This document shows positions 53,837 to 61,114 of a DNA stretch of 64,000 bases, piece by piece (position 1 is the first letter of the stretch; every line of letters starts with the position of its first letter). Under the pieces are notes generated by a model, which was not told the origin of the DNA, ran no database searches, and saw nothing but the letters and a program-made list of their open reading frames with translations. Both the position numbers and the translations under genes were made by a program. Source of the DNA: an uncultured Oscillospiraceae bacterium (GTDB lineage Bacteria; Bacillota; Clostridia; Oscillospirales; Ruminococcaceae); contig CAJTZM010000005.1 in the NCBI GenBank assembly GCA_910583935.1, positions 1 through 64,000 on the forward strand. The letters are read 5' to 3'.

Positions 53837-54376
53837 CTAACAGCCGGGCTTTTTCACTTCGAAAAAGGCCTGTTTGTGCTTGCAGACCGGGCAGATCATG
53901 GGCGCTGTTTCCCCCTCGTAGATATACCCGCAGTTGCGGCAGATCCAGGACACGGAACTGCTTTTCCGAAACACGGTTCCCTCCCGCAGATTTTTCTCCA
54001 GCATTTGGTAGCGCTGCTCATGGTCCTTTTCGATGGAAGCGATCAGCTGCATTTTTTTCGCGATTTCCCCAAAGCCTTCTGCTTCCGCCTCCTTGGCAAA
54101 GGTAGGGTACATATCGCTCCATTCGTAGTGCTCGCCATCGGCGGCCAGGCGCAGGTTCTCCTCGGTGGCGGCCAGCTGTCCGCCGTGCAGATACTCGTAC
54201 CACTGCTGGGCGTGGGCCCGCTCATTGCGGGAGGTAGTTTCAAAAACCTGCGCGATTTCTTCGTAGCCATCCTGCCGGGCCTTTTGGGCGTACAGCTGGT
54301 ATTTGACCGACGCCTGGCTTTCCCCGGCCAGCGCGGCGATCAGGTTTGCTTCGGTTTTGCTTCCTTCTAATTTCAT
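53837..54376 (-). CDS. Rubrerythrin
   Basis: 179 residues. Non-haem diiron peroxidase that removes hydrogen peroxide in anaerobes. The four-helix diiron domain has Glu/His ligands in LAGESQASVKYQLYA, SRNERAHAQQWYEYL and IEKDHEQRY. The C-terminal rubredoxin-like domain has CRNC and CPVC for one iron. AAGGAG lies before the ATG. Cytoplasmic. It shares an upstream region with the divergent MATE gene. Confidence 0.96.
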   Translation of the reverse strand: MKLEGSKTEANLIAALAGESQASVKYQLYAQKARQDGYEEIAQVFETTSRNERAHAQQWYEYLHGGQLAATEENLRLAADGEHYEWSDMYPTFAKEAEAEGFGEIAKKMQLIASIEKDHEQRYQMLEKNLREGTVFRKSSSVSWICRNCGYIYEGETAPMICPVCKHKQAFFEVKKPGC

Positions 54377-54442
54377 GGAAATTTCTCCTTTCCGTTTTCC
54401 CTAGTTTGGGCAGAAGAAAAAAAGTTTATACAGGCGGCCGTC

Positions 54443-54471
54443 TTGCATTCAGATGAGAAAAAGAATATAAT
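54443..54471 (+). promoter_or_regulatory. Promoter of the third MATE gene
   Basis: TTGCAT (54443-54448), 17-bp spacer, TATAAT (54466-54471). Confidence 0.65.
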
Positions 54472-54509
54472 GAAATAATCATCTTATAACGTTATGAAAG
54501 GAGAGCTTT

Positions 54510-55913
54510 ATGAGCGAAGCGAAAAAAATACAGGAAAAGCGGTTCGCAGGGGATATGACCGCAGGCAGCCCGTTTAGGCTGATTTTGGCCTTTTCGATCC
54601 CCCTGCTGCTGGGAAATGTACTGCAGCAGATGTACAATATGGTGGATAGCATTGTAGTTGGCAACTATGTGGGGACGATCGCGCTGGCCGCAGTGGGGAC
54701 AGGCTTTCCCATCATCTATATGATGGTGGCGCTGTTTATGGGAATCGGCAGCGGTGCGGCGGTGATTATTTCCCAGTATTTTGGCGCTGGAAACCTTAAA
54801 AAGGTTTCGGATACAGTAAATACGATTTACACGACCGGAATTATTGGCGCTGTGCCGGTATCGGTGCTTGGGATTCTTCTTTCCGGGCCGCTGCTGCGGC
54901 TGATTAATACCCCGGAAAACACCTTGTCCGACGCCCGGCTTTATATGATGATTATTTTCGCCGGAACCATTTTTTCCCTGGGGTATAATCTGAACAGCGC
55001 CGTTATGCAGTCGCTGGGGGACAGTAAAACGCCCCTTCTTTTGCTCACAATTGCCTGCGGGCTGAATGTGGTGCTGGATTTAGTATTTGTCATCCTATTC
55101 CATTGGGGGGTTGCGGGGGTTGCCATCGCGACAATTTTGGCCCAGGCCATCGCGTGGTTCATCGGCATTTTCTTAATTAACCGCAAATATACCTACATCC
55201 ATATAAGCCTGTTTAAATTTTCCTTTGACAAGGAGCTGTTCCAGAAAATTATCCGGCTGGGTCTGCCCAACGGATTGCAGCAGATGCTCTTTTCGGTGGG
55301 AACGCTGGCCCTGCAAAGCCTGGTCAACGGCTATGGGTCGGACTTTATGGCCGGTTTTAACGGCGCAAATAAAATCGACATGTTCGCGTTCTTCCCGGCC
55401 CAGAGCTTTGGTATGGCGCTGACTACCTATGTTGGCCAGAACATCGGTGCAGGTAAACTGTACCGAGTGAAAGAGGGACTGCGCGCCACGATGGTCATGA
55501 GCATTTTGTGCGGTGTTGGCGCGATGGTTCTGGTACTTGTCTGGGGACCGAATATGATGCACCTGTTTAGTCAGGAGATCGCTGTCGTCCAGGCGGGTAT
55601 GGATTATCTGCGCCCGGTAATGTACTGCTATTTGCTGTTCGCGGTGATGAACACCTTTTTGTCGGTGCTGCGCGGGGCAGGGGATATGGTGTTCCCCATG
55701 ATTACAAGTCTTTTGTCTTTGTGGCTGATCCGCCTGCCGATGGCCTATCTGATGGCTTATTTCTTTGGCAAGGAGTACATTTTCTTTAGCTACGGCGGTG
55801 GCTGGCTGATTGGCGTAATGATGGCGATTGTGTATTATTACAGTGGCCGATGGAAGAAAAAGGCGGTTGTTTCCATGCCGGATTCGGGGGAAAAGGAGGA
55901 CAAAGATGAATAA
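54510..55913 (+). CDS. MATE-family efflux transporter
   Basis: 467 residues, twelve hydrophobic segments. It reads FSIPLLLGNVLQQMYNMVDS, the mark of a common Firmicute MATE group, then LGLPNGLQQMLFSVGTLALQ in the second half. Substrate unknown. GAAAGGAG lies 6 nt before the ATG. Own promoter; a lipoprotein gene follows after 81 nt and no clear terminator is seen between them. Confidence 0.92.
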   Translation: MSEAKKIQEKRFAGDMTAGSPFRLILAFSIPLLLGNVLQQMYNMVDSIVVGNYVGTIALAAVGTGFPIIYMMVALFMGIGSGAAVIISQYFGAGNLKKVSDTVNTIYTTGIIGAVPVSVLGILLSGPLLRLINTPENTLSDARLYMMIIFAGTIFSLGYNLNSAVMQSLGDSKTPLLLLTIACGLNVVLDLVFVILFHWGVAGVAIATILAQAIAWFIGIFLINRKYTYIHISLFKFSFDKELFQKIIRLGLPNGLQQMLFSVGTLALQSLVNGYGSDFMAGFNGANKIDMFAFFPAQSFGMALTTYVGQNIGAGKLYRVKEGLRATMVMSILCGVGAMVLVLVWGPNMMHLFSQEIAVVQAGMDYLRPVMYCYLLFAVMNTFLSVLRGAGDMVFPMITSLLSLWLIRLPMAYLMAYFFGKEYIFFSYGGGWLIGVMMAIVYYYSGRWKKKAVVSMPDSGEKEDKDE

Positions 55914-55994
55914 TTTGTTAACTTTTCATCTTTGTGCATAAATTTTCCTCTGAACGGCCACCTATAAGACAGACCAGAAAAAAGGAGATTAAAA

Positions 55995-56573
55995 ATGAGA
56001 AAAATATTAGTATTTGCTTTTGCGGCGGTGATCGTCGCCGCAATGGCCGGATGTGGAAACACCCATTCATCCTCTGAGCCGGGAAGCTCTCAAAGCCAGA
56101 CGGTGCAAAGCCAAAGCGCTGCAGAACCGGAATCCTCTAAGGAGGAATCCCAAGCGGCAGCGACTGGCACCGGAATGAAGGACGGCAAAACCATGGAAGG
56201 GTTTGTGGACGCTGTCAATGAAATCTACTATGAGATGTCGCCGGAGAAAATTGACGATGCGATGCTGAAGGATCTTTATATGGTCAACCCGGAGGATGTA
56301 GAAGCGTATGTGGGAGAAACCTCGCTGGTCAACATCCAGGCCTTTGATATTTTGGTGATTCAGGCCAAGGAGGGAAAGGTCGAGGATGTAAAGGCGGCGC
56401 TGGAGCAGAGAAAGCAGAACCGGATTTCGGAATTTGAGTTTTATCCGGTGAACGGAAACGACGAGCATACAAAAAATGCGTTGGTCCTGACCTCTGGCGA
56501 TTACGCGATTTTGGTAATCTGTGATAATTACGACAGTGTCCAGAAGGTCCTGGACGAATATTTTACCTTTTAA
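55995..56573 (+). CDS. DUF4358-family lipoprotein
   Basis: 192 residues. Lipobox IVAAMAGCG, a Ser/Gln/Glu-rich linker (residues about 22-60), then a folded domain matching the Clostridia-specific DUF4358 pattern: VDAVNEIYYEMSP, VEAYVGETSLVNIQ, EGKVEDVKAALEQRKQNR and LVICDNYDSVQKVLDEYF. Function unknown; surface exposed. AAAGGAG lies 9 nt before the ATG. Confidence 0.85.
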   Translation: MRKILVFAFAAVIVAAMAGCGNTHSSSEPGSSQSQTVQSQSAAEPESSKEESQAAATGTGMKDGKTMEGFVDAVNEIYYEMSPEKIDDAMLKDLYMVNPEDVEAYVGETSLVNIQAFDILVIQAKEGKVEDVKAALEQRKQNRISEFEFYPVNGNDEHTKNALVLTSGDYAILVICDNYDSVQKVLDEYFTF

Positions 56574-56576
56574 AAG

Positions 56577-56614
56577 AAAAACAAGGGATTCCTGTTAAGG
56601 ATCCCTTGTTTTTT
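56577..56614 (+). terminator. Terminator after the DUF4358 gene
   Basis: AAACAAGGGAT and ATCCCTTGTTT around 11 bases, then TTTT. Confidence 0.88.
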
Positions 56615-56629
56615 ATGGTTTTAATAAAC

Positions 56630-56663
56630 AAAAAAGCTGTGCCAGATTGGACACAGCTTTTTT
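56630..56663 (-). terminator. Terminator for the convergent lipoprotein gene
   Basis: AAAAAAGCTGTG and CACAGCTTTTTT; directly behind the gene at 56679-57251. Confidence 0.88.
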
Positions 56664-56678
56664 CATGACAGAAAATGA

Positions 56679-57251
56679 TTACGCTTTTTTCAGGGTCAGA
56701 GCGATGTACTCCGCAACCTCTTCGGGAGAGGGATCAATAGAATCGCCGATATTGGTAGAGGTAATAACAACAATATAATCGTCGATCAGCGGATAATACT
56801 GTTTCTGAGTGAATTTCTGTCCAGCTACAGTCGTATCGTAGGAAACAACGCATACATTGCCAATGGGCGCTTTGAGTTCCTCAACCTTCAGGTTTTCAAC
56901 CTTCTCAAAGCCGCTGGCGAGCAGCTGGGACTCCAATCCGGTTTCCAAGGTGGATTTCATATCCTTCATGCTGACCGCTTTCTGGCCAGAGGCGTTTTGC
57001 ACCAGAATATTTACATTAGAGGTTCCGTTTGCAATATCCGCATTAGCAGGCACATAGATTGTGGTACCTTGGCCAGTAACATCCTCTGTGGTCGTCCAAT
57101 CAGCGGGAACCTCATAAGAGAAGCCGCTGGCAGAACCGGAGGCAGTGGCCCACTCAGGTGCAGAAACTTCAACGGGTTTACTGCCACATCCGCTTAGTAA
57201 TGCTACTAAAAGCAAGGAGATGGCAAGCAGCACAGAAAGTTGCTTTTTCAT
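56679..57251 (-). CDS. Hypothetical lipoprotein, DcrB/PsbP-like
   Basis: 190 residues. Lipobox LVALLSGCG, then a single domain of about 160 residues with SGFSYEVPADWTTTED, YVPANADIANGTSNVNILVQ and a C-terminal PEEVAEYIALTLKKA. The pattern (a 'P-x-W' followed by strands and a C-terminal helix) is like DUF1795/PsbP-type proteins; this is an impression, not a firm call. Anchored on the outer membrane face. AAAGGAAGG lies before the ATG. Confidence 0.75.
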   Translation of the reverse strand: MKKQLSVLLAISLLLVALLSGCGSKPVEVSAPEWATASGSASGFSYEVPADWTTTEDVTGQGTTIYVPANADIANGTSNVNILVQNASGQKAVSMKDMKSTLETGLESQLLASGFEKVENLKVEELKAPIGNVCVVSYDTTVAGQKFTQKQYYPLIDDYIVVITSTNIGDSIDPSPEEVAEYIALTLKKA

Positions 57252-57310
57252 TGTGATTACCTTCCTTTCTTATTCTCCCAATAGGGAAGTAGGCGTCTTC
57301 AAACAACACC

Positions 57311-57344
57311 TACTCTAGTATAGCACTAAAAATACTCTAGTCAA
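57311..57344 (-). promoter_or_regulatory. Promoter with direct repeats
   Basis: On the minus strand: TTGACT (57339-57344), 16-bp spacer, TATACT (57317-57322). TACTCTAGT occurs twice, at 57311-57319 and 57333-57341, 22 bp apart and overlapping the -10 and -35 boxes, so it may be a repressor site. Confidence 0.55.
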
Positions 57345-57383
57345 GGGGTTTTTCCCAAAAAAAGGGTAGAGAAAAAAATAGGA

Positions 57384-57866
57384 TTAAGTAGCAGGATTTT
57401 CCTTTTCGGCCGGCGTTACCGCATCGTCTGCCGGCTCGCCTGCGCCATCTGCCGCCTCGGAAGACGCAATGTTTTCAGCAGAAGATTCCTCGCCTGTTTC
57501 ATCTGATGGATCTTCTCCCTCGCCACCGGGAAGCACGTCGACCGGCTCAGGATCTCCATCTTCCTTCAAATCATCTAAAGGTAAGCCGCCAGGGTAATCC
57601 ATCATACCGTCGGGATTTGCTATGTCCATATCCGTCATTGGATCGCCGTCGTTTTTGGGCTTCGGCTGGTATACAATGGAGAAGATGACCAGCGCAACGG
57701 CTACCAGCACGGCGATAAGTAGAATCGCCGATTGCTTTGGCGTAAAAATATGCGGCTTATCTGGATTGGGATACTTGATGCCAGCTACCACCCGGCCCAC
57801 AATCAATCCGACGATCAGGCTGCCCAAAAGGCCGCCTACAATCCAGGCAAAGTTCATCCAATTCAT
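57384..57866 (-). CDS. Hypothetical two-TM protein with an acidic tail
   Basis: 160 residues. Two hydrophobic segments (about 6-28, and 43-62 after TPKQSAILL), then an acidic, disordered tail of about 95 residues with many Asp, Glu, Pro, Gly and Ala. Family not recognised. The ATG at 57866 follows AAAGGAG; the longer open frame is ignored. It lies between pdaA and a lipoprotein gene on the same strand. Confidence 0.7.
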   Translation of the reverse strand: MNWMNFAWIVGGLLGSLIVGLIVGRVVAGIKYPNPDKPHIFTPKQSAILLIAVLVAVALVIFSIVYQPKPKNDGDPMTDMDIANPDGMMDYPGGLPLDDLKEDGDPEPVDVLPGGEGEDPSDETGEESSAENIASSEAADGAGEPADDAVTPAEKENPAT

Positions 57867-57900
57867 ATGTAATACTCCTTTATCAAGAATTTCCACATCT

Positions 57901-57936
57901 ATGTAACAAACCCCGCATATGCGGGGTTTGTTACAT
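57901..57936 (-). terminator. Perfect 36-nt palindrome, probable terminator of pdaA
   Basis: ATGTAACAAACCCCGCAT is followed directly by its exact complement, an 18-bp stem with no designed loop. It lies 33 nt behind the pdaA stop. There is only a short T-rich tail, so it could also be an operator. Confidence 0.6.
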
Positions 57937-57968
57937 ATTCTATGCGCCGATTGCGGCAAAAATCCGGA

Positions 57969-58925
57969 TTATGCAAAATCTGAGAAAACAAATCCCTTTT
58001 CCCGCATGCCGTCGATAAAGTCCCCCAACACCTGCGCGTTGGTCGAGGAAACGGCGTGCAAAAGATAAATTGCGCCAGGATGGGACTTTTTCAGCATAGT
58101 TTCCAGGGCGGTCGCCGGATCGGGCTGGCTATCGGTGATCCAGTCTTTATAAGCAAAGCTCCAGAATAAGGATTTATAGCCGCAGCTTTGGACCAGGGCC
58201 AGCGCCTGCTCGGAAAAATTCCCTTCCGGAAAGCGAAAGACAGACATTTTGTACTGATAAGTATCCAGCATATACTGATGCAGGCTCATAAGATCCTCTT
58301 TCGCCTCCTCTAGAGAAAGAGATGGGTAGGTGATATGCTTATTGCTGTGATTGCCGACAATATGCCCCTCGTCGATCATCCGCTGCACCAGCTCCGGCTG
58401 CTCCTTGACATAGGGCATAGTGACAAAGAATACCGCATGGACGCCCTTTTCCTTCAGAGTATCCAGGATATCGGCAGTGTATCCGTTTTCATACCCTTCG
58501 TCAAAGGTCAAATAAATTTTTTCTGAGGAGGGCGCGATAAAATACGCGTCGTATTTTCCGTATTTTTCTTGATAGGCAATGGCTCCTTGGGACCGGTTTT
58601 CCCCGTCCACCGGGCCGCCTGGCCCCCAGCCCAGCGCTTCCGCGTCCAGAGCACCGATTTCGGAGAAATCGGTGCTCATGGTCGGAGAAACGGACTCGGC
58701 CAGACTGCTTTCTAAACCGCTTTCCAGATCGCTGAAAAGGTCGCTGATTTCACTGGAAATAGCGGATGACGCGGAAGAGGAAGCAGAAGAGGAGGAACTG
58801 GACTTAGAGGAAGCCGAGGAGCTGCTGGAACGGCTGGAAGAAGAACTACCGCCGGAGGTGCAGCCGCCCAAAGCCAAAAGCATCGCAATGGCGCAGGCCA
58901 AGGCAAGTGTTTTTTTCACTTTCAT
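57969..58925 (-). CDS. pdaA: Polysaccharide deacetylase PdaA-like lipoprotein
   Basis: 318 residues. Lipobox LLALGGC, a Ser-rich linker (residues about 24-60), then a NodB-type domain. PdaA removes N-acetyl from muramic acid so that muramic-delta-lactam can form in the spore cortex. TFDEGYENGYT with the catalytic Asp, the metal His pair HSNKH, RFPEGNFSE and HPGAIYLLHAVS match Bacillus PdaA. The lipid anchor and Ser linker are extra compared with Bacillus PdaA as I remember it. The ATG at 58925 gives the signal peptide; the longer frame upstream has none. Confidence 0.9.
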   Translation of the reverse strand: MKVKKTLALACAIAMLLALGGCTSGGSSSSSRSSSSSASSKSSSSSSASSSASSAISSEISDLFSDLESGLESSLAESVSPTMSTDFSEIGALDAEALGWGPGGPVDGENRSQGAIAYQEKYGKYDAYFIAPSSEKIYLTFDEGYENGYTADILDTLKEKGVHAVFFVTMPYVKEQPELVQRMIDEGHIVGNHSNKHITYPSLSLEEAKEDLMSLHQYMLDTYQYKMSVFRFPEGNFSEQALALVQSCGYKSLFWSFAYKDWITDSQPDPATALETMLKKSHPGAIYLLHAVSSTNAQVLGDFIDGMREKGFVFSDFA

Positions 58926-59098
58926 GATAGGACCTCCATGAATGGTTATTGTGAAATCGAAAATTGGATTTCGCAAATAGTATGCACCGAAAAACCGTGG
59001 GTATGGCAAGGAAAAATCTAACATTTTAAAGGATATCCATTTTTTGTTTTTTGAAAAAAGCGAAAAGCATCCATGGATTACCACCGGTTTGCAGGCAT

Positions 59099-60502
59099 TT
59101 ACTCCCGGCCGCTCCAACAATAGGTGCAAAGGTGGCAGGGGTCGATTTCCACCGAATCTATCATATCGTCCAGCCTATGATAGCGCAAAGAGGTGAACTT
59201 TAGCTCCTTGCCGATTTCCTCGACCATTTCCTTATAATTTGTACTGTCGGGATTGGCGTAATCCAACAGCGTATCGTAATCGGTAATTCCTTCCCGGTGC
59301 TGAATCACCCGCCGGCCGATTAGCTCCAGCTCCGAGTTGGACCGGGAAAAATTTAAATATTTGCAGCCAAACAGCAGCGGAGGGCAGGCGGGCCGGATGT
59401 GGACCTCTTTGGCGCCATTCTGATACAAAAGCTCAGCGCTTTCCCGCAGCTGGGTACCCCGAACGATAGAATCGTCGATCAGCACCATGCTTTTGTTCTG
59501 AATCAGGGCGTTGACCGGGATCAGCTTCATCCGCGCGATCAGGTTACGCTGCGTCTGGTTCGGCGGCATGAAGGAGCGCGGCCAGGTAGGGGTATATTTG
59601 ATGAATGGGCGGGCAAAGGGGATGCCGGACTGGTTGGCGTAGCCTACCGCGTGGGCGGTACCGGAATCCGGAACGCCGGCCACCATATCGGTGCGCACAT
59701 CGTCCCGCGCTGCCAGCTTTTCCCCGCAGCGGTAGCGCATAACTTCTACGTTGACCCCCTCATAGGTGGAGGTTGGGTAGCCGTAATAGACCCACATAAA
59801 GGTACAGAATTTCATTTTGGGCAAGGGAGGGCTGAGGGTTTCGGCGCCCTCCGGCGTCATCAGTGCGATCTCGGCCGGACCCAATTCCTTATAAGGCTCG
59901 TAGCCAAGGTTGATAAAGGCGGAGCTTTCAAAGGAGGCGCAGACAGCCCCTTTCTTTTTCCCCAGCACCAAAGGTGTGCGGCCCACCCGGTCCCGGGCGG
60001 CGTAGATGCCGTGGGCGGTCATCACCAGCATGGTCATGGATCCGTCGATTTTTTCCTGCGCATAGCGAATCCCTTCCACGATGCTGGACTGCTGGTTAAT
60101 CAGTGCCGCCACCAGCTCAGTGGGGTTGATGCTGCCGCCGCTCATCTCCAAAAAATGGATGCCGCCATTTTGAAACGCCTCGTCGACTAATTCGGCGCTG
60201 TTGTTGATTCGTCCCACAGTGGTAATGGCAAAGGTTCCAAGATGGGAACGGACCATCAACGGCTGCGGCTCGTTGTCCGAAATACAGCCAATTCCCAGAT
60301 TACCGTGCATATCCACCGATTCCGTTTCGAATTTGGTTCGAAACGGAGAATTTTCAATATTGTGGATGGCCCGGTCAAAGCCTTTTTCTCCATAAACAGC
60401 CATTCCGCCCCTGCGGGTTCCCAAATGCGAGTGATAGTCCGTACCAAAAAACAAATCAAACACACAGTCGGTACGAGACGCTACGCCGAATAATCCTCCC
60501 AT
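59099..60502 (-). CDS. PurF-like phosphoribosyltransferase without glutaminase nucleophile
   Basis: 467 residues, same domain order as PurF: N-terminal nucleophile-hydrolase fold, then type I phosphoribosyltransferase. The protein begins MGGLFGVAS (ATG GGA GGA), with Gly where active enzymes have Cys. The glutaminase NGN loop is replaced by VGRINN (96-101) and the GHTRYST arginine region by GIGCISDNEPQP. The PRPP loop MVLIDDSIVRGT (339-350) is intact, and C233, C380, C456 and C459 match the Fe-S ligands of Bacillus-type PurF. So it probably still binds PRPP but cannot cut glutamine. Role unknown. AAGGAG lies before the ATG; promoter at 60533-60561. A true purF is in the pur operon. Confidence 0.88.
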   Translation of the reverse strand: MGGLFGVASRTDCVFDLFFGTDYHSHLGTRRGGMAVYGEKGFDRAIHNIENSPFRTKFETESVDMHGNLGIGCISDNEPQPLMVRSHLGTFAITTVGRINNSAELVDEAFQNGGIHFLEMSGGSINPTELVAALINQQSSIVEGIRYAQEKIDGSMTMLVMTAHGIYAARDRVGRTPLVLGKKKGAVCASFESSAFINLGYEPYKELGPAEIALMTPEGAETLSPPLPKMKFCTFMWVYYGYPTSTYEGVNVEVMRYRCGEKLAARDDVRTDMVAGVPDSGTAHAVGYANQSGIPFARPFIKYTPTWPRSFMPPNQTQRNLIARMKLIPVNALIQNKSMVLIDDSIVRGTQLRESAELLYQNGAKEVHIRPACPPLLFGCKYLNFSRSNSELELIGRRVIQHREGITDYDTLLDYANPDSTNYKEMVEEIGKELKFTSLRYHRLDDMIDSVEIDPCHLCTYCWSGRE

Positions 60503-60532
60503 ATTGTTATCTCCTTCTTTCTTAATATGGTT

Positions 60533-60561
60533 ATTATAAGAGTATTTGTCGAAGATTTCAA
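60533..60561 (-). promoter_or_regulatory. Promoter of the PurF-like gene
   Basis: On the minus strand: TTGAAA (60556-60561), 17-bp spacer, TATAAT (60533-60538), about 30 nt before the start codon. Confidence 0.7.
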
Positions 60562-60677
60562 GGAAGGATTTGCTGGCTTTTGAGTTTTCGCCAGGAGATC
60601 GTATCGGTAAACGGCTATGGTAAGGCGTTTTTTCGATGGATTTTTTGCAGGAAGAGGGAAGAATTTTGCGAAAATAC

Positions 60678-60706
60678 TTGACAATCTCGTATCGGTTTGT
60701 TAAAAT
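60678..60706 (+). promoter_or_regulatory. Promoter of the tRNA-Thr/Tyr unit
   Basis: TTGACA (60678-60683), 17-bp spacer, TAAAAT (60701-60706). Confidence 0.75.
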
Positions 60707-60725
60707 AAATCCTGTTGCTGGATTT

Positions 60726-60801
60726 GCTGGTGTAGCTCAGTTGGTAGAGCAGCTGATTTGTAATCAGCAGGTCGGGGGTTCGAGTCCGTCCACCAGCTCC
60801 A
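60726..60801 (+). tRNA. tRNA-Thr (anticodon TGT)
   Basis: Acceptor stem GCTGGTG (60726-60732) with CACCAGC (60791-60797), discriminator T, CCA encoded. The anticodon loop TTTGTAA carries TGT. Confidence 0.96.
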
Positions 60802-60816
60802 TTTTAAACAGAATAT

Positions 60817-60901
60817 GGGAGAATTCCCGAGTGGCCAAAGGGGGCAGACTGTAAATCTGTTGCGTTTCGCTTCGATGGTTCGAATCCATCTTCTCCCACC
60901 A
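60817..60901 (+). tRNA. tRNA-Tyr (anticodon GTA)
   Basis: Acceptor stem GGGAGAA (60817-60823) with TTCTCCC (60891-60897), discriminator A, CCA encoded. It has a long variable arm as expected for bacterial tRNA-Tyr, and the anticodon loop CTGTAAA carries GTA. Confidence 0.96.
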
Positions 60902-60906
60902 TTATT

Positions 60907-60948
60907 GAAAGAAGTCAGTTGTTTTTAAACAGTTGACTTCTTTTGCTT
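60907..60948 (+). terminator. Terminator of the tRNA unit
   Basis: AAGAAGTCA pairs with TGACTTCTT, followed by TTTG and T-rich sequence. Confidence 0.7.
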
Positions 60949-61075
60949 TATGTAGTAACAATTCTTGTGAAATATAAATAGTGGGGATAAAATGATTAAA
61001 TTGGTTCCATATGCCGCGAATTTAAAGACGATGCGATTAAAAGGATAGCCAGATTTTTACGAGAAAACACATACA

Positions 61076-61105
61076 AAAACAGCCGCTTTTGGCGGCTGTT
61101 TTTTA
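61076..61105. terminator. Bidirectional terminator behind the histidine kinase gene
   Basis: AAAACAGCCGC and GCGGCTGTTTT with T-runs. Confidence 0.88.
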
Positions 61106-61114
61106 CGTGGGAAG

